A DNA stretch of 64,000 nucleotides, taken from assembly GCA_902596365.1 (NCBI GenBank), contig CACJTT010000007.1:1-64000 (forward strand), in the 5' to 3' direction. The first letter of the stretch is position 1. The number at the start of each line of letters is the position of its first letter. Positions 18,412-28,381 of this stretch are shown in pieces. Position numbers and translations under genes: made by a program. This DNA is from an uncultured Alphaproteobacteria bacterium (GTDB lineage: Bacteria > Pseudomonadota > Alphaproteobacteria > HIMB59 > GCA-002718135). A model generated the notes under the pieces. The model searched no databases, was not told the origin of the DNA, and saw only the letters and a program-made list of their open reading frames with translations.

Positions 18412-19533
18412 TTAATTAAACTGTTCCAATCTTAATTTTCCTTCATGCGTTAAAACAACCGCATTAACTATCTCATCTTCCCAATTAAGATTAATTTTTT
18501 TATCTTCTTTATTTATAATTAAACTTAAGAAATTAAATATATTTTTTGCATACAAAGCAGATGCATCTTTTGCAACCCTACCTGGTACATTGGCATATCC
18601 AATAACTTTCACACCTTTATGTACAACAACTTCACCTATTTTACTAAGAGGACAATTACCTCCAGCCTCAACTGCCAGATCAATAACCACTGATCCAGAA
18701 GCCATGGATTCAACCATCTCTTGAGAAATTAATAATGGGGCTTTCTTTCCTGGAATAAGAGCAGTACATATAACTATGTCTTGTTTTGCTATAGTCTCAG
18801 AAATTAGTTTAGCTTGTTTTTTTTTGTATTCCTCACTCATTTCTTTAGCATAACCACCTGCAGTTTCTGCATTTGTGGATTCTTCATCCTCTACCATAAT
18901 AAATTTTCCACCCAGACTCTCTACTTGCTCTTTAGTTGTAGACCTAACATCAGTTGCAGACACCACAGCTCCTAATCTTTTTGCAGTTGCTATAGCTTGT
19001 AAACCAGCAACACCTACACCCAAAACCATAACTTTAGCAGGATTAACTCTTCCTGCAGCAGTCATCATCATAGGAAAGGCTTTACCAAATTGTTCAGCTG
19101 CATCTATAACACTTCTGTAACCAGCTAAATTTGCTTGAGAAGATAGAACGTCCATACTTTGAGCTCTACTAATTCTTGGAATTAACTCCATACAACAGGA
19201 TATTATTTTTTTATTATTTAACGTATTAAAATATTTTTTATTTTCATAAGGATTTAATATGCCAATCAACACAGTATTTTCATTTAATTTATTTAGATCT
19301 TCCTCATTCGGCATTTTTACACAAAGACAAATATCTGCCTTTAAACATTCATTTCTTGATACAATTTTAGCTCCATTTTCTTTATAAAGTTCGTTTGGAT
19401 AACCTGAATTTATACCAGCAACATCTTCAATTAAAACTTCTAAGCCCAGTCTTTGAAAAAGTTTAACCGCATCTGGTGTTAATGCTACTCTATTTTCATT
19501 ATTAAAATTTTCTTTTAATGCTGAAATTTGCAT
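18412..19533 (-). CDS. pntA: NAD(P) transhydrogenase subunit alpha, part 1 (soluble)
   Basis: A 373-residue NAD(H)-binding domain I of transhydrogenase, related to alanine dehydrogenase. Seen are the N-terminal EnnnRVALTPDAVKLFQRLG segment, the NAD-binding loop VLGVGVAGLQAIATAKRLGA, and VNVPGRVA-like text near the end (YANVPGRVAKDASALY). It heads the pntA1-pntA2-pntB set and follows an ABC1-kinase gene by 12 bases on the same strand. Confidence 0.95.
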   Translation of the reverse strand: MQISALKENFNNENRVALTPDAVKLFQRLGLEVLIEDVAGINSGYPNELYKENGAKIVSRNECLKADICLCVKMPNEEDLNKLNENTVLIGILNPYENKKYFNTLNNKKIISCCMELIPRISRAQSMDVLSSQANLAGYRSVIDAAEQFGKAFPMMMTAAGRVNPAKVMVLGVGVAGLQAIATAKRLGAVVSATDVRSTTKEQVESLGGKFIMVEDEESTNAETAGGYAKEMSEEYKKKQAKLISETIAKQDIVICTALIPGKKAPLLISQEMVESMASGSVVIDLAVEAGGNCPLSKIGEVVVHKGVKVIGYANVPGRVAKDASALYAKNIFNFLSLIINKEDKKINLNWEDEIVNAVVLTHEGKLRLEQFN

Positions 19534-19545
19534 AATGGCTTATAG

Positions 19546-20880
19546 TTATAGGTTCGCTAACTTTAAAGTATTTTGTTGTTTTTCTGTTAATTTTTTTTGA
19601 TCAAAGTTATCAATTAAATCATGAAATACCCTAAACCAATTTACTTCTGCCCTTAAATGCATGAATACGGAACCAAGTCCAACAGCAGCCCTATCCATAA
19701 ACACGAACTCTTTTGGCGGTTTTACACCACCAATTTTTTTCAACTCTCGATGAACTTCAGATGCTATTTGAGCACCATAAACACCGCTGTCACTCTCTTG
19801 AATTTTTTGAACTTTATCCTCCATAAGGGGGGCATATAAAAAATTTGCCCATTTACTCAGTATTTTTAGCTTATCTTTTGTAATATCATCAAACCCCCAT
19901 TGCTCATAAGCATGAACAGCAAGCGCTTCATCATTATTTTGCAGTGCAAAGTACAAATCAATGACACCTTTAATGAACTTTGATTTGAATATTCTCATAC
20001 ATCCAAAATCATAAAGATTAATACTAAGATCATCTTGAACTGAGTAATTACCTAAATGAGGATCTCCGTGAATAACCCCATAATCAAAAAATGGTTTGTA
20101 CCATGCATAATACATATTTCTCGCAAGAGAATTTCTTACATCTTTTTTAGCATCTTTATATTCTAATATTGATTTTCCCTCTAACCAAGACATGGTTAAC
20201 AATCTTTTAGTACTTAATTTGTCATAAGTCTTTGGAACATGAATAAAATTATCCTTAGAAAAAATTTCTCCAAAAACATTCATTAATTTTTTTTCTCTTT
20301 CATAATCTAATTCTTCATTTAGCCTGTCAGTTATTTCTTTATAAACTTCTTCTGTTTTAATTGCTTTATTATAACTTTGATAAATGGAAAAAATCATTTT
20401 TAATTGAGACAGATCAGCACTTACAGCAGATTGCATATCAGGATATTGAAGTTTACAAGCTACTGATTCATCATTATTTAAAAAAGCTTTATGAACCTGA
20501 CCTAGGGAAGCTGCTCTAGTTGCTTCTTTATCAAATTCTTTAAATTTTTTTTGCCAATCTTGAGATAATTCTGTTGCCATCCTTCTTTTAACAAATAACC
20601 AACCCATAGGCGGTGCATTAGATTGTAAATGCAATAATTCTTTAGTATATTCGTCTGGCAGAAGATCAGGTATTGTTGCAGAAAGCTGAGCCACCTTCAT
20701 AAGAGGGCCTTTTATCCCACCTAGTGCTTCTCTGATTTCTAATGCGTGTTTTTCTTTATCAAGCTTAACACCTAAATATTTTTGACTCGCTAACTTTGTT
20801 GCAAGCTTCCCAACTACACCGCCAACTTGAGCATACCTTTTGATTTGCTTTGCAATTGATCGTGACTCAGTATCCGCCAT
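19546..20880 (-). CDS. ABC1/UbiB-family atypical kinase
   Basis: A 444-residue ABC1 (ADCK/UbiB) family protein. The family N-terminal motif is present as PLMKVAQLSA (KxxQ), the ATP-site Ala-rich loop as RAASLGQVHKA, and the catalytic loop and metal motif as HGDPHLGNY and LYDFG. Such proteins support ubiquinone biosynthesis or lipid homeostasis at membranes. There is no obvious C-terminal transmembrane pair as in UbiB, so it belongs to a soluble branch. It starts at the base following the M3 peptidase stop. The exact role is not known. Confidence 0.88.
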   Translation of the reverse strand: MADTESRSIAKQIKRYAQVGGVVGKLATKLASQKYLGVKLDKEKHALEIREALGGIKGPLMKVAQLSATIPDLLPDEYTKELLHLQSNAPPMGWLFVKRRMATELSQDWQKKFKEFDKEATRAASLGQVHKAFLNNDESVACKLQYPDMQSAVSADLSQLKMIFSIYQSYNKAIKTEEVYKEITDRLNEELDYEREKKLMNVFGEIFSKDNFIHVPKTYDKLSTKRLLTMSWLEGKSILEYKDAKKDVRNSLARNMYYAWYKPFFDYGVIHGDPHLGNYSVQDDLSINLYDFGCMRIFKSKFIKGVIDLYFALQNNDEALAVHAYEQWGFDDITKDKLKILSKWANFLYAPLMEDKVQKIQESDSGVYGAQIASEVHRELKKIGGVKPPKEFVFMDRAAVGLGSVFMHLRAEVNWFRVFHDLIDNFDQKKLTEKQQNTLKLANL

Positions 20881-22680
20881 TTATAAAGTCTCCAATTCAT
20901 CTATAAAACCTTCAATTACATTCAAACCTTTTTTCCAGAAAGATTTTTTTGATAAATTTAAATTAAATGGTCTAAATAATTCATCATATTTTTTAGAACC
21001 TCCACTTTTAAGTAAATTAATATATTTATCATCAAAATTCATTAATCCTTGCTCATAGGTATTAAATAAAGAATTAACTAAACAATCACCGAAAGCATAT
21101 GCATAAACATAAAATGGAGAATGAATAAAATGAGGTATATAACTCCAGTAGTACTTGTATTCTTCTTCATATTTTATTGATGGTCCCAAACTTGCTTTTT
21201 GAACATCCATCCAGATAGAGCAAATTTTATCAATACTTAATTCTGAGTTTCTTCTCAATGTGTGGATCTCTTTTTCAAATTGAAAAAAGGCAATTTGTCT
21301 AATAACTGTGTTAAGCATATCTTCGACTTTATTTGCTAAAAGAGCTTTTCTTTCTTTTTTAGAGGTCGTCTGATTAAGTATTAATTTAAATGTAAGCATT
21401 TCGCCAAACACACTTGCAGTCTCTGCTAGAGTTAAAGGGGTTGATGCATTAAAATGTGTTTGATTTTTACCAGCTAGATATTGATGAACACCATGACCTA
21501 GTTCATGAGCTAAAGTTGAGACATCTCTTGTCTTTCCTTGAAAATTAACAAGAATAAATGGGTGAACTGAAGCCACAGTTGATGCTGCAAAAGCTCCTGG
21601 TGATTTACCTTCTAATACAGGAGCATGAATCCACTTTTCATCAAAAAATTTTTTAACAATATTTCCTATATTGGAATTAAATTCTGAATATGCATCAACA
21701 ACTGTATGTTGTGCTTCTTTCCAAGAAAAAGTTTTAGAATTTTGAAAAGGTAAGGGAGCATTTCTATCCCAATACATTAGATATTTTTTTTTAAACCATT
21801 TAGCCTTTAAAGCATAATATCGATGTGAAAGTTTTGGATAATATTCAACTACTGAACTAACCAAACTATCTACGACAGAGTCTTCAACAACATTTGATAA
21901 ATTTCTTGCACTAATTGGAGTGGGAAGCTTTCTCCAGCTATCATTTATTGATTTATCTTTTGCTAAAGTATTTGTAATGGTAGCAAATATTTTAATATTA
22001 TTGCCTAAAATTTTTCCAACAGATTTAGCGGCTAACTTTCGATTTGACTCATTTTTATCAGATAAAAAATTAAATATTTGTGCACTACTAAGCTCTTCTT
22101 TTTTAAATGGAAATTTCAGAGAGGCTATCAAATCATCAAATAATCTTATCCATGCAGAGTGAGAGGTAATACTTTTATCTTGAAGAATTTTTTCAATTTT
22201 TAAATCTAATTGATAAGGCTTAAAAGATCTTTTGTTAATAATCCAGTTTTTATAGATTTGAAGTTTTTTATTTTTAACTAGTATGTTAATTTTTGTTTCT
22301 GATATCTTATTTAATTCAAGAGTAAAAAAAATTATTGAAGAAGCATAATTTGTTATGGTCTCTTGCATTTGTTGATAAAAAATTTTATTTTTTTCATTAT
22401 TGCCATCTTCTGCAACTAATAAATGAGCATAGGATAATATTTTATCCATCAACAAATCTATTTGCTCTAATTGATAAATTGCTTTGTACAAATTACTAGC
22501 AGTTAATAAATGAACTTTATTTTGATATTTTTTTTCAAACTTAAGGCTATCATTTTTTATATTATTTAAATCTCTGATTAGGCTCTTATCTTTTTGAGAG
22601 AGATATAAATCTTTGAGGTTCCAAATGGGTAATTTTCCAAGATTATTTTGCGCATTAGTTTGATTATTTTTTGTATTCAT
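20881..22680 (-). CDS. M3-family oligoendopeptidase (PepF-like)
   Basis: A 599-residue zinc metallopeptidase. The HExxH zinc site is TLAHELGHGVHQ near residue 395, with the third ligand region ETASVFGEMLTF about 27 residues later. The domain order (helical N-terminal lid, then catalytic M3 domain) and length match oligoendopeptidase F, a cytoplasmic enzyme that trims short peptides. Within this genome it could process peptides imported by the Opp-type transporter at 39.6-44.8 kb. It diverges from the acyl-CoA synthetase gene and is the first of a five-gene minus-strand run ending with pntB. Confidence 0.93.
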   Translation of the reverse strand: MNTKNNQTNAQNNLGKLPIWNLKDLYLSQKDKSLIRDLNNIKNDSLKFEKKYQNKVHLLTASNLYKAIYQLEQIDLLMDKILSYAHLLVAEDGNNEKNKIFYQQMQETITNYASSIIFFTLELNKISETKINILVKNKKLQIYKNWIINKRSFKPYQLDLKIEKILQDKSITSHSAWIRLFDDLIASLKFPFKKEELSSAQIFNFLSDKNESNRKLAAKSVGKILGNNIKIFATITNTLAKDKSINDSWRKLPTPISARNLSNVVEDSVVDSLVSSVVEYYPKLSHRYYALKAKWFKKKYLMYWDRNAPLPFQNSKTFSWKEAQHTVVDAYSEFNSNIGNIVKKFFDEKWIHAPVLEGKSPGAFAASTVASVHPFILVNFQGKTRDVSTLAHELGHGVHQYLAGKNQTHFNASTPLTLAETASVFGEMLTFKLILNQTTSKKERKALLANKVEDMLNTVIRQIAFFQFEKEIHTLRRNSELSIDKICSIWMDVQKASLGPSIKYEEEYKYYWSYIPHFIHSPFYVYAYAFGDCLVNSLFNTYEQGLMNFDDKYINLLKSGGSKKYDELFRPFNLNLSKKSFWKKGLNVIEGFIDELETL

Positions 22681-22720
22681 AGTATGAAATCAATATAGGT
22701 ATTATTTATACTGTTTGTAG

Positions 22721-22726
22721 GGAGGT
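22721..22726 (+). promoter_or_regulatory. strong Shine-Dalgarno site for acyl-CoA synthetase
   Basis: GGAGGT lies eight bases before the ATG at 22735, a near-perfect anti-16S match. Most genes in this window have weak or no such site, so this one stands out and fixes the start. Confidence 0.8.
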
Positions 22727-22734
22727 AAAGTCAA

Positions 22735-24525
22735 ATGTCTATCAATTTCGATAATTATCAGAATATTGTCTCCATGTTTTTTGAAAAATCAAAAGAGATG
22801 AAAACCAAACCTTATTTATGGAAAAAAAATAATAATATATTTGAATCTCTCTCTTGGGAAGATGTTGAGTTATCAGTGAAGTCTATCGCAAGATCTCTTA
22901 TAGATTTAGGTATTTTAAAAGGTGATAGAGTTGTAATATTATCAGAGAATAGGCCTGAATGGCAAATTGCCGATTTAGCAATAATGTCAATTGGCGCAAT
23001 AACTGTCCCAGTTTATACTACAAGCACAACTGCAGATTATAGTCATGTTATCAATCATTCAGGAGCAAGGTGTATGATTATATCTTCCCATGAACTTTGT
23101 GTTAAAGCTCTTCCTGCAGTTGAGAGTTCTACTGATTGTAAAAACGTTATTAAGATTAATGATGATGGTCAGTCATATAGTAATCCTGTTCACATCTTGC
23201 AATGGAATGATCTTATTAAAAATCAAGAAACTGGTAAATTTGTTTTTGATGAAGAAATTAAATCTATCAAAAGAACTGATACTGCATGCATTATTTATAC
23301 ATCAGGAACTGGTGGTAACCCAAAAGGTGTAATGCTTAGTCATGGAGCAATGCTATCAAACTGCACAGGTGCACAAATATTATTAAAAAACCTTCTAGAA
23401 GGCATGGATGAAATTAAATTTCTTTCTTGGTTACCTTTATCACACTCCTATGAACATACTTTGCAGTTTTTTACTTTAGGTATTGGTGCTCAAGTTTACT
23501 ACTCAGAAGGAATTGATAAATTGGTTATTAATATGGGTGAAGTTAGTCCACATTTTATGACTGCTGTTCCCCGATTTTATGACTCATTACATACAAGAAT
23601 TTCACAAGGCTTAAAAAAACAAGGTAAATTAAGTCAATCTCTTTTTGCTGCTACTTTAAGATTAGGTAAGAAAAAATATAATGGAGAAAAACTAAGTTTT
23701 ATTGAAAATTTTACAAACAATATTCTCGATAAATTAGTTAGAAGAAAAGTAAATAAAAGATTTGGTGGATCATTGAAAGCTCTTATTTCAGGAGGTTCAG
23801 CTCTTAACTTTGAAGTCGGTCTGTATTTGACTGCTTTAGGGTTGCCTTTATTGCAAGGCTATGGGCAAACTGAAACTGCTCCAGTTGTTTCTGCCAACCC
23901 TCCAGACAAAGTAAAATTGGATACTGTTGGACCTCTTTTTCATGGAGTTAACGTAAAAATTGCAGATGACGGAGAAATTTTAGTTAGTGGAGAAAACGTA
24001 ATGAATGGTTATTGGAATGATCCAGATGCAACATCTAAGACACTAATTAATGGTTGGATCCATACAGGGGATATCGGTGAATTTGATGAAGAAGATTATC
24101 TAAAAATTACTGATAGAAAAAAAGATATTCTAGTAAATGCTGGTGGGGATAATATTTCACCATCAAGAGTTGAGGCAAAACTTGATATAGAACCTGAAAT
24201 AGCACAATCAATGCTTTATGGAGATTTTAAAAATTATTTAGTGGCAGTGATAGTTCCGGATAAAGATTTTGCACTCAATTGGGCAAAGGAGAATTCTAAA
24301 GATCAGAGTTTGGAATCAATTGTTAAAGAAGATGATTTCAATAAAGTAATTAAAGATGTTTTAGATAGAGTAAATAAAGGCTTATCAGTAATAGAGCAAG
24401 TTAGAAAGTTTATATTAATTGATCATGAGTTTACAATTGAAAATAGTATGATGACACCCTCTATGAAAGTTCGTCGATTTGTAGTAAAAGATAAATACGG
24501 AGATAAATTAGAGAAACTTTATTAA
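22735..24525 (+). CDS. long-chain acyl-CoA synthetase (AMP-forming, FadD15-like)
   Basis: A 596-residue adenylate-forming enzyme that would activate fatty acids to acyl-CoA. Motifs: the P-loop-like YTSGTGGNPKGVMLSH near residue 190, LSWLPLSHSYEHT, the A5 motif LLQGYGQTETAPVVS, the A7 motif WIHTGDIGEFDEEDYLKITDRKKD, and the C-terminal Lys region. The long form with an N-terminal SWEDVELSVKSIA segment resembles FadD15/FAA-type synthetases. It diverges from the M3 peptidase gene. Chain-length preference cannot be told from the sequence. Confidence 0.92.
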   Translation: MSINFDNYQNIVSMFFEKSKEMKTKPYLWKKNNNIFESLSWEDVELSVKSIARSLIDLGILKGDRVVILSENRPEWQIADLAIMSIGAITVPVYTTSTTADYSHVINHSGARCMIISSHELCVKALPAVESSTDCKNVIKINDDGQSYSNPVHILQWNDLIKNQETGKFVFDEEIKSIKRTDTACIIYTSGTGGNPKGVMLSHGAMLSNCTGAQILLKNLLEGMDEIKFLSWLPLSHSYEHTLQFFTLGIGAQVYYSEGIDKLVINMGEVSPHFMTAVPRFYDSLHTRISQGLKKQGKLSQSLFAATLRLGKKKYNGEKLSFIENFTNNILDKLVRRKVNKRFGGSLKALISGGSALNFEVGLYLTALGLPLLQGYGQTETAPVVSANPPDKVKLDTVGPLFHGVNVKIADDGEILVSGENVMNGYWNDPDATSKTLINGWIHTGDIGEFDEEDYLKITDRKKDILVNAGGDNISPSRVEAKLDIEPEIAQSMLYGDFKNYLVAVIVPDKDFALNWAKENSKDQSLESIVKEDDFNKVIKDVLDRVNKGLSVIEQVRKFILIDHEFTIENSMMTPSMKVRRFVVKDKYGDKLEKLY

Positions 24526-24527
24526 TA

Positions 24528-24812
24528 CTATTTATTATTAAAATCTTCTAATTGCTCTTTAGTAGCTTGTTTTTGATGCTTTGCTTTCCATTCATCATAT
24601 GGCATACCATAAATTAATTCTCTTGATTGATTATAATCTAAATTAATATTGTTTTTTTCAGCAGCAGCTAAGTACCATTTTGATAAACAGTTTCTACAAA
24701 ATCCAGATAAATTCATTAAATCTATGTTTTGTACATCAGTTCTAGTCTGCAGATGGCCTATTAATCTTTCAGCAACATCTGCTAATAATTCTCTATCAAA
24801 TTTTTTACTCAT
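24528..24812 (-). CDS. DUF1244 protein
   Basis: A 94-residue protein with the DUF1244 signature LSGFCRNCLSKWYLAAAE and the later YGMPYDEWKAKHQ. The CxxC (FCRNC) and the following Trp-Tyr are the conserved features. The family is small, soluble and mainly proteobacterial, with no established function. It lies two bases from the convergent acyl-CoA synthetase stop and diverges from pyk. Confidence 0.88.
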   Translation of the reverse strand: MSKKFDRELLADVAERLIGHLQTRTDVQNIDLMNLSGFCRNCLSKWYLAAAEKNNINLDYNQSRELIYGMPYDEWKAKHQKQATKEQLEDFNNK

Positions 24813-24870
24813 AATTACTCAATTAAGTTTAAATTCATTTAAATTAAATATATATACTTATATAAAATAA

Positions 24871-26310
24871 ATGAAACGTAATAGAAAAGCTAAAATTTTA
24901 GCAACTTTGGGACCTGCATCAACTTCAAGTGATATAATTGAAAACATTTTTAAAGCAGGATGTGATGTATTTAGACTTAATTTCTCTCATGGATCTGTTG
25001 AAACTCACCGTCAAAATTTAAAAAGTATAAGAAATTTAGAAGAAAAATATGATCATGCCACATGTGTTTTAGCAGATCTACAAGGCCCTAAACTGCGGGT
25101 TGGTGATTTTAAAAATACACAAGAAGAGCTAAAAAAAGGGGGGAAATTTATCTTAGATACAAATTCAGCATTAGGTGATGACAAAAGAGTTAATTTTCCA
25201 CACTCAGAAATTTATGAGCACTTAACACCTAATAGCATTTTATTAATAAATGATGGAAGGATAAGACTTCAAGTTTTAGAACAACATAAAGATCAATTAA
25301 TTACTGAAGTTTTAAATGATGGAATTATTTCTAATAACAAAGGAGTTAATATTCCTGATGTAATTCTACCGATAGACTCCCTTACTAATAAAGACAGAGC
25401 AGATTTACAAAAAGCTCTTGAAATGAATGTTGATTGGGTTGCTCTTTCATTTGTTCAACAAGCTGATGATATTATTAAGTTAAAAAAAATTATTGATGGT
25501 AAGGCTCTCATAATGGCCAAAATAGAAAAACCATCTGCAGTTAAAAATATAGATGAAATTATTAAAGTAGCTGATGGAATTATGATTGCAAGAGGTGATC
25601 TTGGTGTTGAAATGCCTACCGAAAAAGTTCCAATAGTTCAAAAAAATATTATTAAAAGATGTCGTCATTTTGGAAAGCCAGTAGTGGTTGCTACACAAAT
25701 GTTAGAAAGTATGATCTCAAATTTAGTTCCAACAAGAGCTGAAGCTTCTGATGTTGCAAATGCGATATATGATGGAACTGATGCGGTAATGCTATCTGGT
25801 GAATCTGCAATAGGAGAATACCCAATAGAATCAGTATCCACAATGAATAATATTATTGAAAATGTAGAAAAAGATAAAAATAATTTTAATTTATCAATTG
25901 AGAATATTGTTTCTGATAGAAAAGTTGATAACACTGATGCAATAACTAATGCAGCTTATTCAATTGCTAGCAATGCAGGCGCAAAAGCAATAATAACTTT
26001 TTCTGTAAGTGGAAAAACTACAATGAGAATGGCTAGAGAAAGAGCGCCTGTTCAAATCATAGGCCTTTCTCCAAATATTAAAACTGCAAGAAAAATGCAA
26101 ATTATATGGGGTGTAAATTCTTGTTATTCTACTAAAGATGCGGCTAATACAACTGAAATGGTAAATATAGCATGTAGTGTAGTTAAAAATAAAAACTTAG
26201 TTATGGCAGATGATAATGTAATAATTACTGCAGGTGTTCCATTTGGAAATGCCGGCTCAACTAATTTGTTGAGAATAGCTAAAATAATTGATGATAAAGA
26301 TCTTACTTAA
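24871..26310 (+). CDS. pyk: pyruvate kinase
   Basis: Pyruvate kinase converts phosphoenolpyruvate and ADP to pyruvate and ATP. The 479-residue protein has the N-terminal KILATLGPASTS and VFRLNFSHG, the active-site IMAKIEKPSAV, GIMIARGDLGVEMP, and the A-domain DAVMLSGESAIGEYP; a C-terminal allosteric-type domain is present. The stop overlaps that of the convergent aminotransferase gene by eight bases. Confidence 0.96.
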   Translation: MKRNRKAKILATLGPASTSSDIIENIFKAGCDVFRLNFSHGSVETHRQNLKSIRNLEEKYDHATCVLADLQGPKLRVGDFKNTQEELKKGGKFILDTNSALGDDKRVNFPHSEIYEHLTPNSILLINDGRIRLQVLEQHKDQLITEVLNDGIISNNKGVNIPDVILPIDSLTNKDRADLQKALEMNVDWVALSFVQQADDIIKLKKIIDGKALIMAKIEKPSAVKNIDEIIKVADGIMIARGDLGVEMPTEKVPIVQKNIIKRCRHFGKPVVVATQMLESMISNLVPTRAEASDVANAIYDGTDAVMLSGESAIGEYPIESVSTMNNIIENVEKDKNNFNLSIENIVSDRKVDNTDAITNAAYSIASNAGAKAIITFSVSGKTTMRMARERAPVQIIGLSPNIKTARKMQIIWGVNSCYSTKDAANTTEMVNIACSVVKNKNLVMADDNVIITAGVPFGNAGSTNLLRIAKIIDDKDLT

Positions 26311-27505
26311 GTTTTTCGCACGCTCTTTTAATTCTTGTGCAAGCATCTTTTAAAATTTCATCACTAGTTGCATAAGATAATCTAAAATAAGGTGATAAAC
26401 CAAATGCAGCTCCATGCACTCCTGCAATACCTTCACTTTCTAATAAATAAGTCATAAAATCCTCATCATTGGAAATTTTCTTACCTTCTGGAGTTTCTTT
26501 GCCAATAACTCCTTTGCAGGAAGGATAAACATAAAATGCTCCTTCAGGTGTTAAACAACTTAATCCATCTATATTATTTAATAAATTAACAACTAAATCT
26601 CTCCTCCTTACAAATGCCTCATTATGATCTTTTATAAATTCTTGAGGTCCATTTAATGCTTCTACAGCAGCAGCCATTGAAATTGAAGAAGTGGAAGTAT
26701 TGCTTTGAGATTGAATTTTATTCATAGCTGCAATAATTTCTTTTGAAGCCCCACAATAACCTAATCTCCACCCAGTCATGCAATATGCTTTTGACACTCC
26801 ATTTAAAGTCAAGCATCTGTCTTTTAATTTTGGCTCAACTGAAGCAATTGTTGTAAATTCTAAGTTGTCATAAATAACTTTTTCATAAATATCATCAGAC
26901 ATAATTAAAACTTGTGGATACTTTAATAAAACTTCTGCTAATTCTTTTAGTTCTTGCTTAGAATAAAGACTTCCTGTTGGGTTGCTTGGACTATTAAGCA
27001 TTAACCATTTTGTTTTATCAGTAATATTTTTTTCCAATTGATCAGCAGTTATCTTAAAACTTTGATTTTCAGGGCATTGAACAATAATTGGTTTTCCTTC
27101 TGCCAATAAAACTATATCAGGATAGCTAACCCAAAATGGTGCTGGGATAATTACTTCATCATTTGGATTAATTGTAGCCATCATAGCATTATAAATTATA
27201 TGTTTCCCTCCAACCCCCACAATTATTTCATCTAAATCATAACTCAGATTATTATCTTTTAAAAATTTAGATTGAATAGCTTTTTGCAGTTCAGGAGTTC
27301 CTTTGCCAGGCACATATCTTGTTTTGCCAGCATCCATTGCGTCAGAAGCTGCATTTCTTATATTTTGAGGTGTATCAAAATCAGGTTCACCAGCGGCTAA
27401 TACTAAAACGTCCTTACCCTCTGCCCTTAAAGCATTAGCCTTAACGTTAATACCAACTGTCATAGAAGGTTTTATTCTTTTTAATCTGTCAGCAATAAAA
27501 GTCAT
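26303..27505 (-). CDS. class I aminotransferase (aspartate aminotransferase type)
   Basis: A 400-residue PLP enzyme of subgroup I-gamma. Seen are the N-terminal GEPDFDTPQNIR, the aspartate of the pyridine ring in MSDDIYEKVIYD, and the Schiff-base Lys in NGVSKAYCMTGWRLGY, with the Arg of the substrate carboxylate site near FRLSYATSDE. Members of this group are aspartate, prephenate or aromatic aminotransferases; aspartate is the most likely substrate. It is followed on the same strand, five bases upstream, by a TauE-type permease gene. Confidence 0.92.
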   Translation of the reverse strand: MTFIADRLKRIKPSMTVGINVKANALRAEGKDVLVLAAGEPDFDTPQNIRNAASDAMDAGKTRYVPGKGTPELQKAIQSKFLKDNNLSYDLDEIIVGVGGKHIIYNAMMATINPNDEVIIPAPFWVSYPDIVLLAEGKPIIVQCPENQSFKITADQLEKNITDKTKWLMLNSPSNPTGSLYSKQELKELAEVLLKYPQVLIMSDDIYEKVIYDNLEFTTIASVEPKLKDRCLTLNGVSKAYCMTGWRLGYCGASKEIIAAMNKIQSQSNTSTSSISMAAAVEALNGPQEFIKDHNEAFVRRRDLVVNLLNNIDGLSCLTPEGAFYVYPSCKGVIGKETPEGKKISNDEDFMTYLLESEGIAGVHGAAFGLSPYFRLSYATSDEILKDACTRIKRACEKLK

Positions 27506-27509
27506 AAAT

Positions 27510-28319
27510 TCAAATTATATAATGCTCAATAATTAGACTTATACATGTAAACAATAGAAATATTGAAAATATTCTCCTTAAAGTGATTTTGTTTACATTA
27601 ACAGAAACTTTGGCTCCTAAATTTGCAGTAAATATACTTGTTGATGATACCAACAAAACAATAGCTATATTTAAATAGCCAAAAGATAAAGGTGGTAGCA
27701 CATCAATATTAGAGCCAGAAATAATCAATATTATTGCTCCTGGAAAAGCAATAAAAAATCCTAAAGTTGCTGATGTTCCAACAGCTTCATGTATTTTTTT
27801 TGAAAACATAGTTAAAGTTGGTACACTAAAACTTCCTCCTCCTATACCAATTAATACTGACATAAAACCTATCATGGCACTTATAATTAAATTAATAAAT
27901 TTGGATTTTGGAATATCTGTAGATATAATAATTGGATCTCTTTGAAAGGCCATATTTAAAGCAATTAAAAAAGCAAGGCAGATAAAAATATTTACTAAAA
28001 TTTCTCCTGAAATAATGCTGGCACAGTAAGAACCTGCTAATGATCCTAAAACTATACCAGGAACCCATTTTCTTAGAATTGTAATATTTACATTTTTAAG
28101 TTTTATATGAGTCCGTATTGAAGAAGTAGAAGTAAAGCATATTACTCCTAATGAAGAAGCAATCGCAATATGCATTGCGTAATCTGATGAGTAATCCAAG
28201 TAAAGAAGAACAAAATAACTAATTGGAACAATTATAATACCTCCACCAACTCCGAGTAAGCCAGCCATAAAACCAGATATAATTCCAGTGATTAAAAAAA
28301 TTATTATTAAACTTATCAA
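27510..28319 (-). CDS. TauE/SafE-family permease
   Basis: A 269-residue membrane protein with about eight hydrophobic segments and the twice-repeated family motif, GLLGVGGGIIIVP near residue 22 and LIGIGGGSFSVPTL near residue 155. The family exports or imports sulfonates, sulfite or other organic anions. The start is TTG at 28319, preceded by AAGGG and an in-frame stop three codons earlier, so no longer form is possible. Substrate unknown; no sulfonate genes adjoin. Confidence 0.88.
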   Translation of the reverse strand: MISLIIIFLITGIISGFMAGLLGVGGGIIIVPISYFVLLYLDYSSDYAMHIAIASSLGVICFTSTSSIRTHIKLKNVNITILRKWVPGIVLGSLAGSYCASIISGEILVNIFICLAFLIALNMAFQRDPIIISTDIPKSKFINLIISAMIGFMSVLIGIGGGSFSVPTLTMFSKKIHEAVGTSATLGFFIAFPGAIILIISGSNIDVLPPLSFGYLNIAIVLLVSSTSIFTANLGAKVSVNVNKITLRRIFSIFLLFTCISLIIEHYII

Positions 28320-28381
28320 TTTTTACCCTTTGTTTATTTTTTATTGTAGTAATCCTTTTAAAATAAAAGTAAATTAATTCT